DNA of 64,000 nt from Bacillus suaedaesalsae (lineage in GTDB: Bacteria > Bacillota > Bacilli > Bacillales > SA4): the NCBI RefSeq assembly GCF_016890225.1, contig NZ_JAFELM010000031.1, positions 243,492 through 307,491 on the forward strand. The letters are read 5' to 3'. Below are positions 56,054 to 64,000 of the stretch, in pieces (the first letter of the stretch is position 1; each line of letters begins with the position of its first letter). The notes under the pieces were generated by a model. That model was not told the origin of the DNA, made no database searches, and was given only the letters and a program-made list of their open reading frames with translations. The position numbers and the translations under genes were made by a program.

Positions 56054-56353
56054 AAATGTGTGATTACCTATAAATTTTGTTTTGATCTTTTTTCTATGTG
56101 AGTTTTACGTGCAGAAGTTTAAGTTACATTAATTCTTGCACCTTCGAGTAAAACATTAATAGTTAAAATATGATCATTGGCGGCTCTCCGTCAGTGCGTG
56201 AAGCTTGTGCCGAGAGCGAAAAAAAATTGTATTATAGTTACTATCCATTAGGCAATAGTCTCAATACTTATCTTTTCAACAATATTCGACGTTGTGATAT
56301 GATAAAGGATATATTATGGTTAACAACACTGTGCAGAATTTTAGGAGGTTATT
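56054..56353. other. Intergenic region upstream of yktB with a GC-rich hairpin
   Basis: 300 bp, mostly AT-rich, without a credible gene. A local GC-rich segment (56180-56220) forms GGCTCTC…GAGAGC with a TGCG/TGC interior. It is followed by eight A on the plus strand, so it is not a normal terminator in either direction. A TTATTAGGAGG leader precedes yktB. Confidence 0.4.
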
Positions 56354-56980
56354 ATGGTATTCACAGGTTTTAGTGAGAAGGATTTTAACACCTTTCAAAT
56401 AGAAGGACTAGACGAGAGAATGGCATCGATAAAGGAGAATATCCAACCAAAGTTTCGTGATATTGGAAATGTACTTAGTCAGGATTTATCGGTTCTTACA
56501 GGTAATGAGATGTTTTTACATATCGCCAAACACGCGAGACGAACAGTTAATCCTCCTAAAGATACTTGGTTAGCTATTTGTCATGATAAACGCGGCTATA
56601 AAAAACATCCACACTTTCAAGTAGGAGTATTTGATGACCACGTATTCGTTTGGCTTGCTTTTATTTATGAATTACCGAATAAACAAGATATTGCTTTTAA
56701 ATTTTTAAAGAAGGCTGAGTTTGTGAAAGAGTCTATCCCAAGTTCCTATGTCATTTCATTAGATCATACTAAAAAACAATCACTTCAAGTAAATGATTTA
56801 TCAAAAAAAGAGTTTAAAGAGGTGCTTGAACGGTTCCAAAACGTCAAAAGCGCAGAATTTTTAGTTGGACGCCACGTACAAGCAGATGACCCACTACTAA
56901 AAGATGGAGAGCAATTTATAGATTTTGTTAAAGAAACTTATCATACACTACTTCCTCTTTATAAACTTTCATTGACTTAA
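56354..56980 (+). CDS. yktB: YktB family protein (DUF1054/UPF0637)
   Basis: A 208-residue cytoplasmic protein with GFSEKDFNTFQIEGLDERM at the start and HARRTVNPPKDTWLAI and HFQVGVFDDHVFVWLAFIYE in the middle, all typical of YktB. No catalytic mechanism is known. The ATG follows TAGGAGG. Confidence 0.9.
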   Translation: MVFTGFSEKDFNTFQIEGLDERMASIKENIQPKFRDIGNVLSQDLSVLTGNEMFLHIAKHARRTVNPPKDTWLAICHDKRGYKKHPHFQVGVFDDHVFVWLAFIYELPNKQDIAFKFLKKAEFVKESIPSSYVISLDHTKKQSLQVNDLSKKEFKEVLERFQNVKSAEFLVGRHVQADDPLLKDGEQFIDFVKETYHTLLPLYKLSLT

Positions 56981-56981
56981 C

Positions 56982-57017
56982 ATAAAAAAGAATGCTCTAA
57001 TCGCATTCTTTTTTTAC
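56982..57017. terminator. Bidirectional terminator, yktB and yktA
   Basis: AAAAAAGAATGC pairs with GCATTCTTTTTT, between the two convergent stop codons. Confidence 0.92.
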
Positions 57018-57283
57018 ATTTTTAATATCTTTTTAGATGGTTCCTCCATCATTTTCTTTATGGCACGATAACTTGAGTAGCCACTTTCTTTTTCAAACTC
57101 ACCACAAAGTTTTTTCTCTTCAGATTTACTTGGAACAACTTCCTTAAACCTTTTATAAGCCCTAGATAATTGTTCTCGATCGATTCCAGATTCATATGCT
57201 TTTTCTATACTACTAAAAAACTGAATGACATTGACAATTTCATCTGTTGTCCAGTCTGTTGATATCGGATATTCATAGCTCAT
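57014..57283 (-). CDS. yktA: YktA family protein (UPF0223)
   Basis: An 89-residue helical protein with family text [22 protein letters not shown]. Function unknown. Its ATG directly follows the stop codon of the nitronate monooxygenase gene (TAAATG), indicating co-translation. Confidence 0.9.
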   Translation of the reverse strand: MSYEYPISTDWTTDEIVNVIQFFSSIEKAYESGIDREQLSRAYKRFKEVVPSKSEEKKLCGEFEKESGYSSYRAIKKMMEEPSKKILKM

Positions 57284-58249
57284 TTATTCATTCTCACTCC
57301 ATTTTGTTCTTATTAATTCTGCTTCCTTTATAATACGAGTAAACAACTCATCGACCGATGGAACATCCTTAATACGTCCCATTACTTGTCCAGCCCATGC
57401 GAATCCTTCATTTTCCTCGCCATCATAAATATACCTTTTATTAGCATACCCACTAATATAATCTTTCAGTGATTCATACGTAGCTTCCTGCTCTTCGAGT
57501 TCAATTATTTTAGAAGTCCAATTATTCGAGATTGCCCTTGCAGGTGCACCAAGACTTCTCTTAATCACAATCGTATCATTTTCAGAACTTTCTACTAGTC
57601 GCTTTTTATAAATATTACTCGCATGAATACATTCTTGGGTTGCAATAAAGCGAGTTCCCATTTCAATCCCTTCTGCACCTAAACTTAATGCTGCCATGAA
57701 TCCCTTGCCATCTGCAATACCACCAGAAGCTACTACAGGAATAGAGACTGCATCTACCACTTGAGGTACAAGTACCATCGTACCAATATCATGTTTCCCA
57801 AGATGACCTCCGCCTTCTTGACCAACTACCATCACAGCATCTGCTCCTAATTCCTCTGCTTTTTCAGCCTGTCTTCTAGCAGCAACCAGCACTAGCTTTT
57901 TAATCGTAGTTCCTTTTAATTGTTCAAATATCGGTGCCGGATTACCACCAGTCATTGTGATAGCAGGAACATCTTCATCAATGGCAACTTGAAGCATCTC
58001 TTCAAATGGACGACCGTGCTGTCCAATTGCGTAATTCACCCCAAACGGTTTATTTGTCTTTTCTCTTACTGTTCTTATTTCTTCACGTAGTTGTTCTGGT
58101 GTCTCAAGTGACATCGCCGTTATTTGTCCTAATCCACCGGCATTTGATACTGCTGCTGCTAAATCTGAATACGCTAAATAGGCTAGACCACCTTGTATAA
58201 TGGGATATTTAATGTTTAAAAGCTGAGTTATTCGAGTTTCCCAATTCAA
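57284..58249 (-). CDS. Nitronate monooxygenase family protein
   Basis: FMN-dependent TIM-barrel enzyme of 321 residues. Visible are YPIIQGGLAYLAYSDLAAAVSNAGGLG, MTGGNPAPIF, GQEGGGHLG with the conserved His near residue 150, VVASGGIADGKGF and MGTRFIATQEC. The family includes nitronate monooxygenases and the FabK enoyl-ACP reductase; the EGGGH motif is shared, so assignment between these is not certain, although the GTRFIAT ending is common to both. The start is TTG after GGGGGAG. Extra between speA and yktA relative to B. subtilis. Confidence 0.82.
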   Translation of the reverse strand: MNWETRITQLLNIKYPIIQGGLAYLAYSDLAAAVSNAGGLGQITAMSLETPEQLREEIRTVREKTNKPFGVNYAIGQHGRPFEEMLQVAIDEDVPAITMTGGNPAPIFEQLKGTTIKKLVLVAARRQAEKAEELGADAVMVVGQEGGGHLGKHDIGTMVLVPQVVDAVSIPVVASGGIADGKGFMAALSLGAEGIEMGTRFIATQECIHASNIYKKRLVESSENDTIVIKRSLGAPARAISNNWTSKIIELEEQEATYESLKDYISGYANKRYIYDGEENEGFAWAGQVMGRIKDVPSVDELFTRIIKEAELIRTKWSENE

Positions 58250-58383
58250 TTATATCTCCCCCTACTCCTGTTAGCTTCTATATAATTCATTGAAAATCCT
58301 TTTTTCATGTTTATTCATTATTTGATAGGAAAAGGTATATATAGCTTCTCTTTTTTGAATCCTATAAAGAAACAATATTTTCC

Positions 58384-58412
58384 TTTCCATAAATTACGAT
58401 AAATGCTATAAT
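58384..58412 (+). promoter_or_regulatory. Promoter of speA (extended -10)
   Basis: TTTCCA, 17 bp, TATAAT, with TGC directly before the -10, about 45 bp upstream of the speA start. Confidence 0.6.
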
Positions 58413-58456
58413 CACTCTTGTTTTTTATTGATAATAGTGTAGAAGAGGTGTAAGCG

Positions 58457-59926
58457 TTGAACCAACAAGAAACACCGTTATTTACGGGGTTATTAGAACA
58501 TGTGAAAAAGAATCCAATCCAGTTTCATATTCCTGGACATAAAAAAGGTAGTGGCATTGATCCTGCGTTTCGTGACTTCATCGGTACAAATGCACTATCA
58601 ATAGATTTAATTAATATTGGACCTTTAGATGATCTGCATCATCCAAAAGGAATGATTAAACAAGCACAACAACTCGCAGCTAAAGCATTTGGTGCAGATC
58701 ACACCTTCTTCTCCGTGCAAGGGACAAGCGGTGCAATCATGACGATGGTAATGTCAGTATGTAGTCCTGGTGATAAGATTATTGTACCAAGAAATGTTCA
58801 TAAGTCAGTTATGTCTGCCATTATTTTTTCTGGTGCAACACCAATCTTTATACATCCTGTTGTAGATAAAAAACTAGGAATTTCTCATGGAATTACTCCT
58901 GACTCAGTAGAAAAAGCTTTATCACAACATCCCGATGCTAAAGGAGTATTAGTAATAAATCCTACGTATTTCGGAGTTTCAGCTGATTTAAAACGTATTG
59001 TGGAGATTGCCCATGAGTATGAAGTACCAGTGCTAGTAGACGAAGCACATGGTGTACATATTCATTTCCATGATGATCTTCCGTTATCTGCCATGCAGGC
59101 TGGTGCGGATATGGCTGCGACAAGTGTTCATAAGCTAGGTGGTTCAATGACCCAAAGCTCTATCCTTAATATACGCGAAGGCCTTATTTCACCAAAGCGT
59201 GTTCACTCGATTATTAGTATGTTAACGACAACATCTACTTCTTATCTGTTATTAGCATCTTTAGATACAGCCCGGAGAAGATTAGCTACTGAAGGTAAAG
59301 AGATAATTGGTAAGGCAATTGAGCTTGCTGAAACTACGAGAAAACAAATAAATGAGATTCCTCATTTATATTGTTTTGGAAGAGAAATTTTAGATTCTAA
59401 ATCGACGTATGATTATGACCCAACTAAGCTAACGATTTGTGTCAAGGACTTAAATATTACAGGTTTTGATGTTGAATTATGGCTACGTGAACAATATAAC
59501 ATTGAAGTTGAAATGTCTGATTTATATAACATTCTTTGTATTATTACTCCTGGAGATACACAGGCAGAGACCTCTTTATTAGTAAAGGCACTAAAAGAGC
59601 TTTCAGAGAAATTTAATCATCAGTCTACAAAGGCTGAGATGGACGTAGAAATTCCTGATATTCCTTTATTAGCCATATCACCGCGCGATGCGTTTTATGC
59701 TGATACTGAAGTTGTTCCTTTCGAGGAATCTGCTGGTAGAGTAATTGCAGAATTTATTATGGTGTATCCACCAGGTATTCCGATTTTCATTCCAGGGGAG
59801 ATAATTACAGAAGATAATCTTAATTATATACGTAAAAATCAGGAAGTTGGTTTACCTGTTCAAGGTCCAGAAGATTTCGATTTAAAGCACTTACGTGTAA
59901 TTAAAGAACATCGAGCGATCCGATAA
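58457..59926 (+). CDS. speA: Arginine decarboxylase (biosynthetic, aspartate-aminotransferase fold)
   Basis: PLP-dependent decarboxylase giving agmatine for polyamine synthesis. The 489-residue length matches B. subtilis SpeA. The PLP-binding lysine lies in ATSVHKLGGSMTQSS, the aspartate in PVLVDEAHGVHIHF, and the N-terminal FHIPGHKKGSG is characteristic of the Orn/Lys/Arg decarboxylase class I. The start is TTG after AGAGGTG. Upstream of the SR1 locus, as in B. subtilis. Confidence 0.94.
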   Translation: MNQQETPLFTGLLEHVKKNPIQFHIPGHKKGSGIDPAFRDFIGTNALSIDLINIGPLDDLHHPKGMIKQAQQLAAKAFGADHTFFSVQGTSGAIMTMVMSVCSPGDKIIVPRNVHKSVMSAIIFSGATPIFIHPVVDKKLGISHGITPDSVEKALSQHPDAKGVLVINPTYFGVSADLKRIVEIAHEYEVPVLVDEAHGVHIHFHDDLPLSAMQAGADMAATSVHKLGGSMTQSSILNIREGLISPKRVHSIISMLTTTSTSYLLLASLDTARRRLATEGKEIIGKAIELAETTRKQINEIPHLYCFGREILDSKSTYDYDPTKLTICVKDLNITGFDVELWLREQYNIEVEMSDLYNILCIITPGDTQAETSLLVKALKELSEKFNHQSTKAEMDVEIPDIPLLAISPRDAFYADTEVVPFEESAGRVIAEFIMVYPPGIPIFIPGEIITEDNLNYIRKNQEVGLPVQGPEDFDLKHLRVIKEHRAIR

Positions 59927-59942
59927 TATAATGTCAAATAAA

Positions 59943-59974
59943 AGAAGCATGTAGCGCGCGCTACATGCTTTTAA
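59943..59974. terminator. Bidirectional terminator, speA and SR1
   Basis: A 26 bp perfect palindrome (AAGCATGTAGCGC and its complement). The plus exit is TTTTAAATTT and the minus exit CTTCTTTTATTT. Confidence 0.9.
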
Positions 59975-59991
59975 ATTTACATTATGTTATA

Positions 59992-60114
59992 CTATTTCTC
60001 TTCATTATTAGAGTTACATGTACAGTTGTTACACTTTGCGTAAAGAGTTGTTACTTTTTCTTCTTCAAAATGCTCAATTGTTCTCTCACATGACTGACAA
60101 ACGATGATTCCCAT
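59992..60114 (-). CDS. SR1P-family GapA-binding peptide
   Basis: A 40-residue peptide starting MGIIVCQSCERTIEHFEEEK and continuing VTTLYAKCNNCTCN. It matches the B. subtilis SR1P peptide in the CxxC-x-x-TI-HFE-EKVT-LY-KC-x-C pattern. Four or more cysteines suggest metal binding. SR1P binds glyceraldehyde-3-phosphate dehydrogenase GapA and promotes RNase J1 activity. The ATG follows GGGGATGAGG. Confidence 0.9.
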   Translation of the reverse strand: MGIIVCQSCERTIEHFEEEKVTTLYAKCNNCTCNSNNEEK

Positions 60115-60138
60115 GTTCCTCATCCCCTTTTATTCTAA

Positions 60139-60152
60139 TGAAAGCGGTAACA
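60139..60152 (+). promoter_or_regulatory. cre site in the SR1 transcript leader
   Basis: TGAAAGCGGTAACA matches the CcpA consensus TGWAANCGNTNWCA at all 14 positions. It lies about 9 to 22 bases downstream of the deduced start site, where bound CcpA would repress or block transcription. Confidence 0.75.
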
Positions 60153-60167
60153 TTTTTCTTTAATTAA

Positions 60168-60196
60168 ATAATAATATGTCATATTAGTACTGTCAA
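60168..60196 (-). promoter_or_regulatory. SigA promoter of SR1
   Basis: On the minus strand TTGACA, 17 bp, TATTAT, about 55 bp before the SR1P start codon. Confidence 0.85.
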
Positions 60197-60277
60197 TACC
60201 CAATTTGTATAACACATTCAACTCATAATAAACATTTTAAAAGGGATGAAAATAGACAACTGTATTTGGAAGAACTG

Positions 60278-60577
60278 TTATTCATATTGTGTTTCTAATG
60301 GCATCGAAGGCAACGTTTCCTTAAAAAACTCTGCTAAATCTTCTGCTTCTTTTCTTGTTCGGATACTAAAAACTTTTTGTAAATGATCTAAATCTTGGAT
60401 ATCTTGAGGATCGAGAAGAGTTGATCTACCTGTTTGCATACAGATAACTAGAGGTTTTCCAAAGAACATATTTGTATATACGAGGCCAAAATCATAACGG
60501 AAATCATCAGTTGTAAAGCCTACAAATCGTACCTTCGCCTTTTCACTCTCATCATACAATCTTTCAAAATAGTTCAT
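60278..60577 (-). CDS. DUF3055 family protein
   Basis: A 99-residue soluble protein with family text FERLYDESEKAKVRFVGFTT and the cysteine-containing GKPLVICMQTGRSTLLDPQD. Function unknown. The ATG follows GGAGGGAT. It lies upstream of SR1 on the same strand. Confidence 0.82.
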   Translation of the reverse strand: MNYFERLYDESEKAKVRFVGFTTDDFRYDFGLVYTNMFFGKPLVICMQTGRSTLLDPQDIQDLDHLQKVFSIRTRKEAEDLAEFFKETLPSMPLETQYE

Positions 60578-60880
60578 CCTATCCCTCCATCGTTAAATAT
60601 TCAGAATATTATTATAAATCAAACAACTGTACATCACAACACGTATAATTACCTATTTATCACGTCTACTTCAAATAGGTTATACAATTAAATCAGTTAA
60701 AGGTTGTCAATTTAAAATTCTGAATGCTAGAATGGAACTATTAGTGGAACTAATTTCTTTTTCTTTAAAGGCTTTGTTTTCGAATGAATTTTCTTAACAC
60801 ACAGCTTCCTAAAAACGTTCCCGAGTAATTCAAGCATATTCATAAAAAATATAAAAAATGCTACTTGAGGAGTGAAAATA
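60578..60880. other. Divergent promoter region between DUF3055 and DUF1885 genes
   Basis: 300 bp of AT-rich sequence with no ORF, repeat or structured RNA that I can defend. Confidence 0.4.
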
Positions 60881-61315
60881 TTGAGTAATAGTGCATACAT
60901 AAAGCTTGTTCCTGGTTCAACACAACAATCGATAAGTCTAGATGAGGTGAAGAAGCTTTTCCATTATTATAAAGAGATTACATCCAAAACTGGAGCGCAA
61001 GTAAGTTGGTCATATAGCACAGCTGCATTTCCTTATGAACTAAAAGAGAAGCCAGAAGGAAAAGACCAATGGTTTTATTTAAAATCAGACGAAAGAGGCT
61101 ACAATATGATTGTGGTTGGAGTCGGTTCTGAACAATATGAAGATGAAAACGGTGAATTTGTAAATCGAGAGTACATCCAAATCGTATTACCGGAAGGTGC
61201 TACACATGGTGACAAAGGAAAAGGAAATGAGTTTTCAAAGTTTCTTGGCCAAAAGCTAGAGGGTGAATTACATCTCTTCAATGGAAGAGTAATGTATTAC
61301 TATAAAAGAAAGTAA
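60881..61315 (+). CDS. DUF1885 family protein
   Basis: A 144-residue soluble protein with AYIKLVPGSTQQSISLDEVK, WFYLKSDERGYNMIVVGVG and IQIVLPEGATHGDKGKGNEF. The family is restricted to bacilli; function unknown. TTG at 60881 is correctly spaced from TTGAGGAG. The stop codon TAA is followed directly by the end of repeat element B1. Confidence 0.83.
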   Translation: MSNSAYIKLVPGSTQQSISLDEVKKLFHYYKEITSKTGAQVSWSYSTAAFPYELKEKPEGKDQWFYLKSDERGYNMIVVGVGSEQYEDENGEFVNREYIQIVLPEGATHGDKGKGNEFSKFLGQKLEGELHLFNGRVMYYYKRK

Positions 61316-61653
61316 GAGGCTGGGCCAAAATTATTTCGGCGAAGAAAAATCCGAACAATCATCTCAAATTCGTTAAAAATAGGATTTGTTTGAGTTCGGA
61401 TTTTTTTATTTGTTTTGTTTGAGACTACGTTTCGTTTTAAAGTATGTTCTAGCTGTTAGTTGGAGTGCAAGACGAAGACTCCTGCGGGAGAAGCGAGTTA
61501 GGTGAGACCCCCCAGGGAGGAACGACTGAGGAGGCTCACCAACACCCCGCGGAAAGCTAAGTCTTGCACGGAAATTAACAGCTGTATTAAAAGCTTTTCT
61601 AATTTGAAATTGTTCGTTTTCAGAGTATCGTGTTTTAGTTTTGTCCCAGCCTC
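61316..61653 (+). repeat. Repeat element B1 (GAGGCTGGGCC/GAGGCTGGGAC ends)
   Basis: A 338 bp element with near-perfect inverted ends (GAGGCTGGGCCAAAA and GAGGCTGGGACAAAA). It fills exactly the space between two convergent stop codons, each reading TAA-GAGGCTGGG outward. An AATCCGAAC…GTTCGGATT hairpin followed by seven T near the left end can terminate the DUF1885 transcript. The core shares CTCCTGCGGGA, GTGAGACCCC, GAGGAGGCTCACC and CCCCGCGGAAAGC with the A family. Confidence 0.9.
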
Positions 61654-62742
61654 TTATTTTTGTTCAAATAAATGTTTTAAAATCTGTTTTACATCCTCAG
61701 TACTTAAACCTTTCCAAAACAGCTCATTATGAATTAAAAGGTCTAAATGTAAGTGTAATTCTGAGTTATCCTTTTTTACTTCTCCGCTTGTCCCACTATT
61801 TCCTACATAACCAACAACCGTATCTTTTGTTATGACTTCACCTACACGCACAGATGCTGGAATAGAATCTAAATGAGCATATCTAGCTAAAACTCCATTT
61901 GGATATGAAATCCAAACTTGTTTCCCTCTCAGTTTATCTAACATATATTCAGGTGTTGTCGGTAAAGTCGCTGCGATTTGTAAATCATTATTTCTCACTT
62001 TTTCATTCGGATAAGGAGCATAATCATGATCTGCACGAACAACTTTACCTTCAGCCATTCCATAAACGGGTGTTTGCTGATTGATAGTGACTTTGGAAGA
62101 GTATTGATAGAAATCCATTCCTTCATGGGTACCATGTCGGTATGCTCGTTTTGCCCCTGGTAGATGAGAAGGTACAGTACTTACATTCGCTCCCTTTATT
62201 GGATTATCGAGAATTGATAATAATGAAAGAATCTCTTCTATATCCTTCGGTACCAATGGTTTTGTACTAGCAGGTACGTCCGTCTTTTCTTTTGGAATGT
62301 TAATTGTTAATAGCTCTTTCCTTTCTAGTACTTTTGCTTGAAGTGTCCCCTTAAAAAAATCAATAGAAAGATATGGTTCACCCTTTATTATTTCGAATGT
62401 CGTTCTAGATGTAGGGAAGTGTTCACTACCATTATTGAATACAGGAACACCATATATAAAAGTGTAGGTTTCTTGTCCATTATTGAATTTTAATATTCGA
62501 TTGATTTCATCGTATTCGTATGTAACCCTAAGCTTCTCACTGATTTCTTGAACTGCAACGTATTTTGTATCGTAAAGGTTAACATAACCAACATTAGTAT
62601 TTACATATCGATTTTTGTCTGTTTGATTTGTCGATAACTTCATACCTTGAGTCACTTTATTTTGGTGATGAGTATACTTTTCATTTGAACAGCTGACTAA
62701 AATAATAGTAATACTAGAGATAATAAGAAACCATGTTTTCAT
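61654..62742 (-). CDS. M23-type peptidase lipoprotein (LytM domain)
   Basis: A 362-residue lipoprotein (signal MKTWFLIISSITIILVSCS). The N-terminal half resembles the copper amine oxidase-like stalk domain (YVNLYDTKYVAVQEISEKL … YEYDEINRILKFNNG). The C-terminal half is an M23 domain with zinc ligands in GTHEGMDFY and ELHLHLDLL and the conserved YAHLDSIP and GNSGTSG. Predicted cell-wall endopeptidase outside the membrane. The ATG at 62742 follows AGGAAAGGA; the longer frame is rejected. Its stop codon abuts repeat B1. Confidence 0.87.
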   Translation of the reverse strand: MKTWFLIISSITIILVSCSNEKYTHHQNKVTQGMKLSTNQTDKNRYVNTNVGYVNLYDTKYVAVQEISEKLRVTYEYDEINRILKFNNGQETYTFIYGVPVFNNGSEHFPTSRTTFEIIKGEPYLSIDFFKGTLQAKVLERKELLTINIPKEKTDVPASTKPLVPKDIEEILSLLSILDNPIKGANVSTVPSHLPGAKRAYRHGTHEGMDFYQYSSKVTINQQTPVYGMAEGKVVRADHDYAPYPNEKVRNNDLQIAATLPTTPEYMLDKLRGKQVWISYPNGVLARYAHLDSIPASVRVGEVITKDTVVGYVGNSGTSGEVKKDNSELHLHLDLLIHNELFWKGLSTEDVKQILKHLFEQK

Positions 62743-62931
62743 AAAGTATCCTTTCCTACGAATTAAACTAGTAATGTATCTATTATCTTTATCCAATTGT
62801 TGGGTTTTCATTCGTTTTGATTTGTTATCAGATACTTCTTCATAATGAAAAGTTTTATAAGACATAGCAGCACCAAGTTCTTGGCACCAGTGAAGCTTAG
62901 TCAGTTTTAAATGCATTCGAGAGTAATAGAT

Positions 62932-63180
62932 TCAGATAAACTCTAAAATCCACCAAGATATTCTTTGTACTACTATAAAAATGATTAGTGTCGCGAAAGT
63001 GAGCTTAGCTGATTTTTTCGTAGAGTATCCATTAGCATTTGCAGCAATATAGGCTAAATATATAAATACAATTGATAATAGTCCTTTTGCATAGATTCGA
63101 TCGTGATTTGATAACATTTCAACGATTGTAAAAATACTGTATATCATAGCTTGTATACTTATTACAGCTAATACCCTCAT
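62932..63180 (-). CDS. Small membrane protein of unknown function (82 aa)
   Basis: Three hydrophobic segments (about 1-22, 35-48 and 60-80) with SYSTKKSAK-type basic loop between the second and third. The ATG at 63180 follows AGGGGTAATG. No recognised family. Confidence 0.65.
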   Translation of the reverse strand: MRVLAVISIQAMIYSIFTIVEMLSNHDRIYAKGLLSIVFIYLAYIAANANGYSTKKSAKLTFATLIIFIVVQRISWWILEFI

Positions 63181-63399
63181 ATCATTACCCCTTACATATC
63201 TCCTTTATAAATATGTATGCAATGTACAAGACTGTTATTTTTCATTTTTGTAACAAATAAATGACAAGCCAAAATTTCTAATATTTGCGTGGTACAATAG
63301 CCCTAACTACATTTGGAAATAAGTAGGACCTTTTAGAGACTAAATGGTTTTATTAAACTATTTATTAGCTAAGTTTCCTATAGGAAGGGTGACACCTGA

Positions 63400-63795
63400 A
63401 TGTTTATACGCATCTTTGTTGTTATTAGTTCGTTTATGATTCTATCTTCATGTAATTTTGGAAACGCTGGGGAACATTCTCTCGAATCGTTTCTACAGGC
63501 TGATGCCCTCTTTATATCAAATGAAGAAAATTTAGAGATTGAAGATGAGTACTATGATGCAATTTTGGAAATTAAAAAAATGTATCCTGGTGAAATGAAC
63601 AAGGTCATCCTTATAACGGATCAGGAGCACCATTATATTGAGGAACAATTGGAAGTGTCGACTTATCCAACTTTACTATTATTGAATGAGCAAAAAGTGA
63701 AAGTTAAAATAGAAGGAGAACGAAATACAGATTATATTTTTGAAGAGATTGTCTCTTACATAGAAGACGAAAAACAGTATACCTCTAACAATTAA
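63400..63795 (+). CDS. Small lipoprotein with a possible thioredoxin-like remnant
   Basis: A 131-residue lipoprotein with signal MFIRIFVVISSFMILSSCN. The mature part is acidic. The segment EVSTYPTLLLLNEQKVKVKIEG resembles the cis-proline end of a thioredoxin fold, but no CxxC is present, so it is not a redox enzyme. The ATG follows GGAAGGGTG. Function unknown. A B-family repeat begins 12 bp after its stop. Confidence 0.7.
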   Translation: MFIRIFVVISSFMILSSCNFGNAGEHSLESFLQADALFISNEENLEIEDEYYDAILEIKKMYPGEMNKVILITDQEHHYIEEQLEVSTYPTLLLLNEQKVKVKIEGERNTDYIFEEIVSYIEDEKQYTSNN

Positions 63796-63807
63796 CATAC
63801 AAAACAA

Positions 63808-64000
63808 GAGGCTGGGCCAAAAGTATTTTCGGCGAAAAAAAATCCAAACAATCATCTCAAATTCGTTTAATAGGATTTGAATGAGTTCGGATTTTTTTAT
63901 TTGTATTGTTAGAGACTACGTTTTGTTTTAAGTATGTTCTAGCTGTTAATTGGAGTGCAAGACGAAGACTCCTGCGGGAGAAGCGAGTTAGGTGAGACCC
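63808..64000 (+). repeat. Repeat element B2 (partial, runs off the right end)
   Basis: The first 193 bp are nearly identical to B1, with a small number of substitutions and short length differences, including GAGGCTGGGCCAAAA, the AATCC…GGATT hairpin with T tract and CTCCTGCGGGAGAAGC. It lies 12 bp after the stop of the 63.4 kb lipoprotein gene, with the terminator-like hairpin facing it. Confidence 0.9.

Larger units (their letters stand above)
59945..60161 (-). ncRNA. SR1-type dual-function regulatory RNA
   Basis: The deduced transcript of about 215 nt starts near 60161, from TTGACA-17-TATTAT, and ends at the palindromic terminator. This length, its position beside speA and the encoded SR1P-like peptide fit B. 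subtilis SR1 (205 nt), which base-pairs with ahrC mRNA and encodes a GapA-binding peptide. RNA-level conservation of the ahrC pairing region was not tested. Confidence 0.8.

Noticed and set aside
56170..56373. Plus-strand ORF of 67 codons before yktB
   Set aside because: No ribosome-binding site, it overlaps the start of yktB in another frame, and its start lies in a hairpin region.
61502..61835. Plus-strand ORFs inside and beyond repeat element B1
   Set aside because: They lie in non-coding repeat sequence or antisense to the M23 gene and have no start signals.

Overview
The window is low-GC Gram-positive chromosome from an endospore-forming member of the Bacillaceae. The gene order is that of Bacillus subtilis over most of its length: murE-spoVD-pbpB-ftsL-rsmH-mraZ-bshC, ylbQ to ylbB, ctaM to ctaA, pyc-ftsW-ylaN, ylaL to ylaF with bipA, then yktC/B/A-speA-SR1. 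Sporulation genes (spoVD, ylbJ, gerR/ylbO, ylbD, ylaJ), bacillithiol synthesis (bshC) and a caa3 oxidase support this. The species cannot be named from the sequence alone. I saw no rRNA, tRNA, CRISPR, prophage or transposase gene. Almost all of it is vertically inherited core genome.

Region by region. 0-7 kb: start of the division and cell-wall cluster on the minus strand, led by mraZ behind its own operator repeats. 7-13.5 kb: bshC, a membrane protein and a panE-type reductase, then a three-gene acyl-CoA carboxylase that is extra compared with B. subtilis and has a cre-like site upstream. 13.8-31.5 kb: the ylb region (YlbP, GerR, L32, TmcAL, the YlbL/YlbK pair, YlbJ, CoaD, RsmD, YlbG, RicF, YlbE/D, YlbC, YlbB), with several small unassigned proteins. 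31.7-41.5 kb: an AI-2E family transporter, then the caa3 cytochrome oxidase operon ctaBCDEFG-ctaM divergent from ctaA; the ctaA-ctaB gap carries ResD-like boxes. 41.7-54.3 kb: pyruvate carboxylase, FtsW, YlaN, PhoH2 and BipA. 54.3-64 kb: suhB, yktB/yktA, a nitronate monooxygenase, arginine decarboxylase speA, an SR1-type dual-function RNA encoding a 40-residue SR1P peptide, and several lipoproteins.

The non-coding content is the most distinctive part. Two related families of 320-390 bp elements with GAGGCTGGG(A/C)C inverted ends occur four times (18.2, 26.2, 61.3 and 63.8 kb). Several abut stop codons exactly and carry a terminator-like hairpin. One bcr1-like repeat lies at 24.5 kb. Convergent genes repeatedly share bidirectional terminators that overlap their stop codons. 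I found no clear new multi-gene system. The best leads are the repeat elements, the SR1 locus with a full-consensus cre just downstream of its promoter, an unlisted 21-codon micro-ORF at 23.9 kb, and a 110-residue protein ending in a cysteine motif at 25.2 kb.
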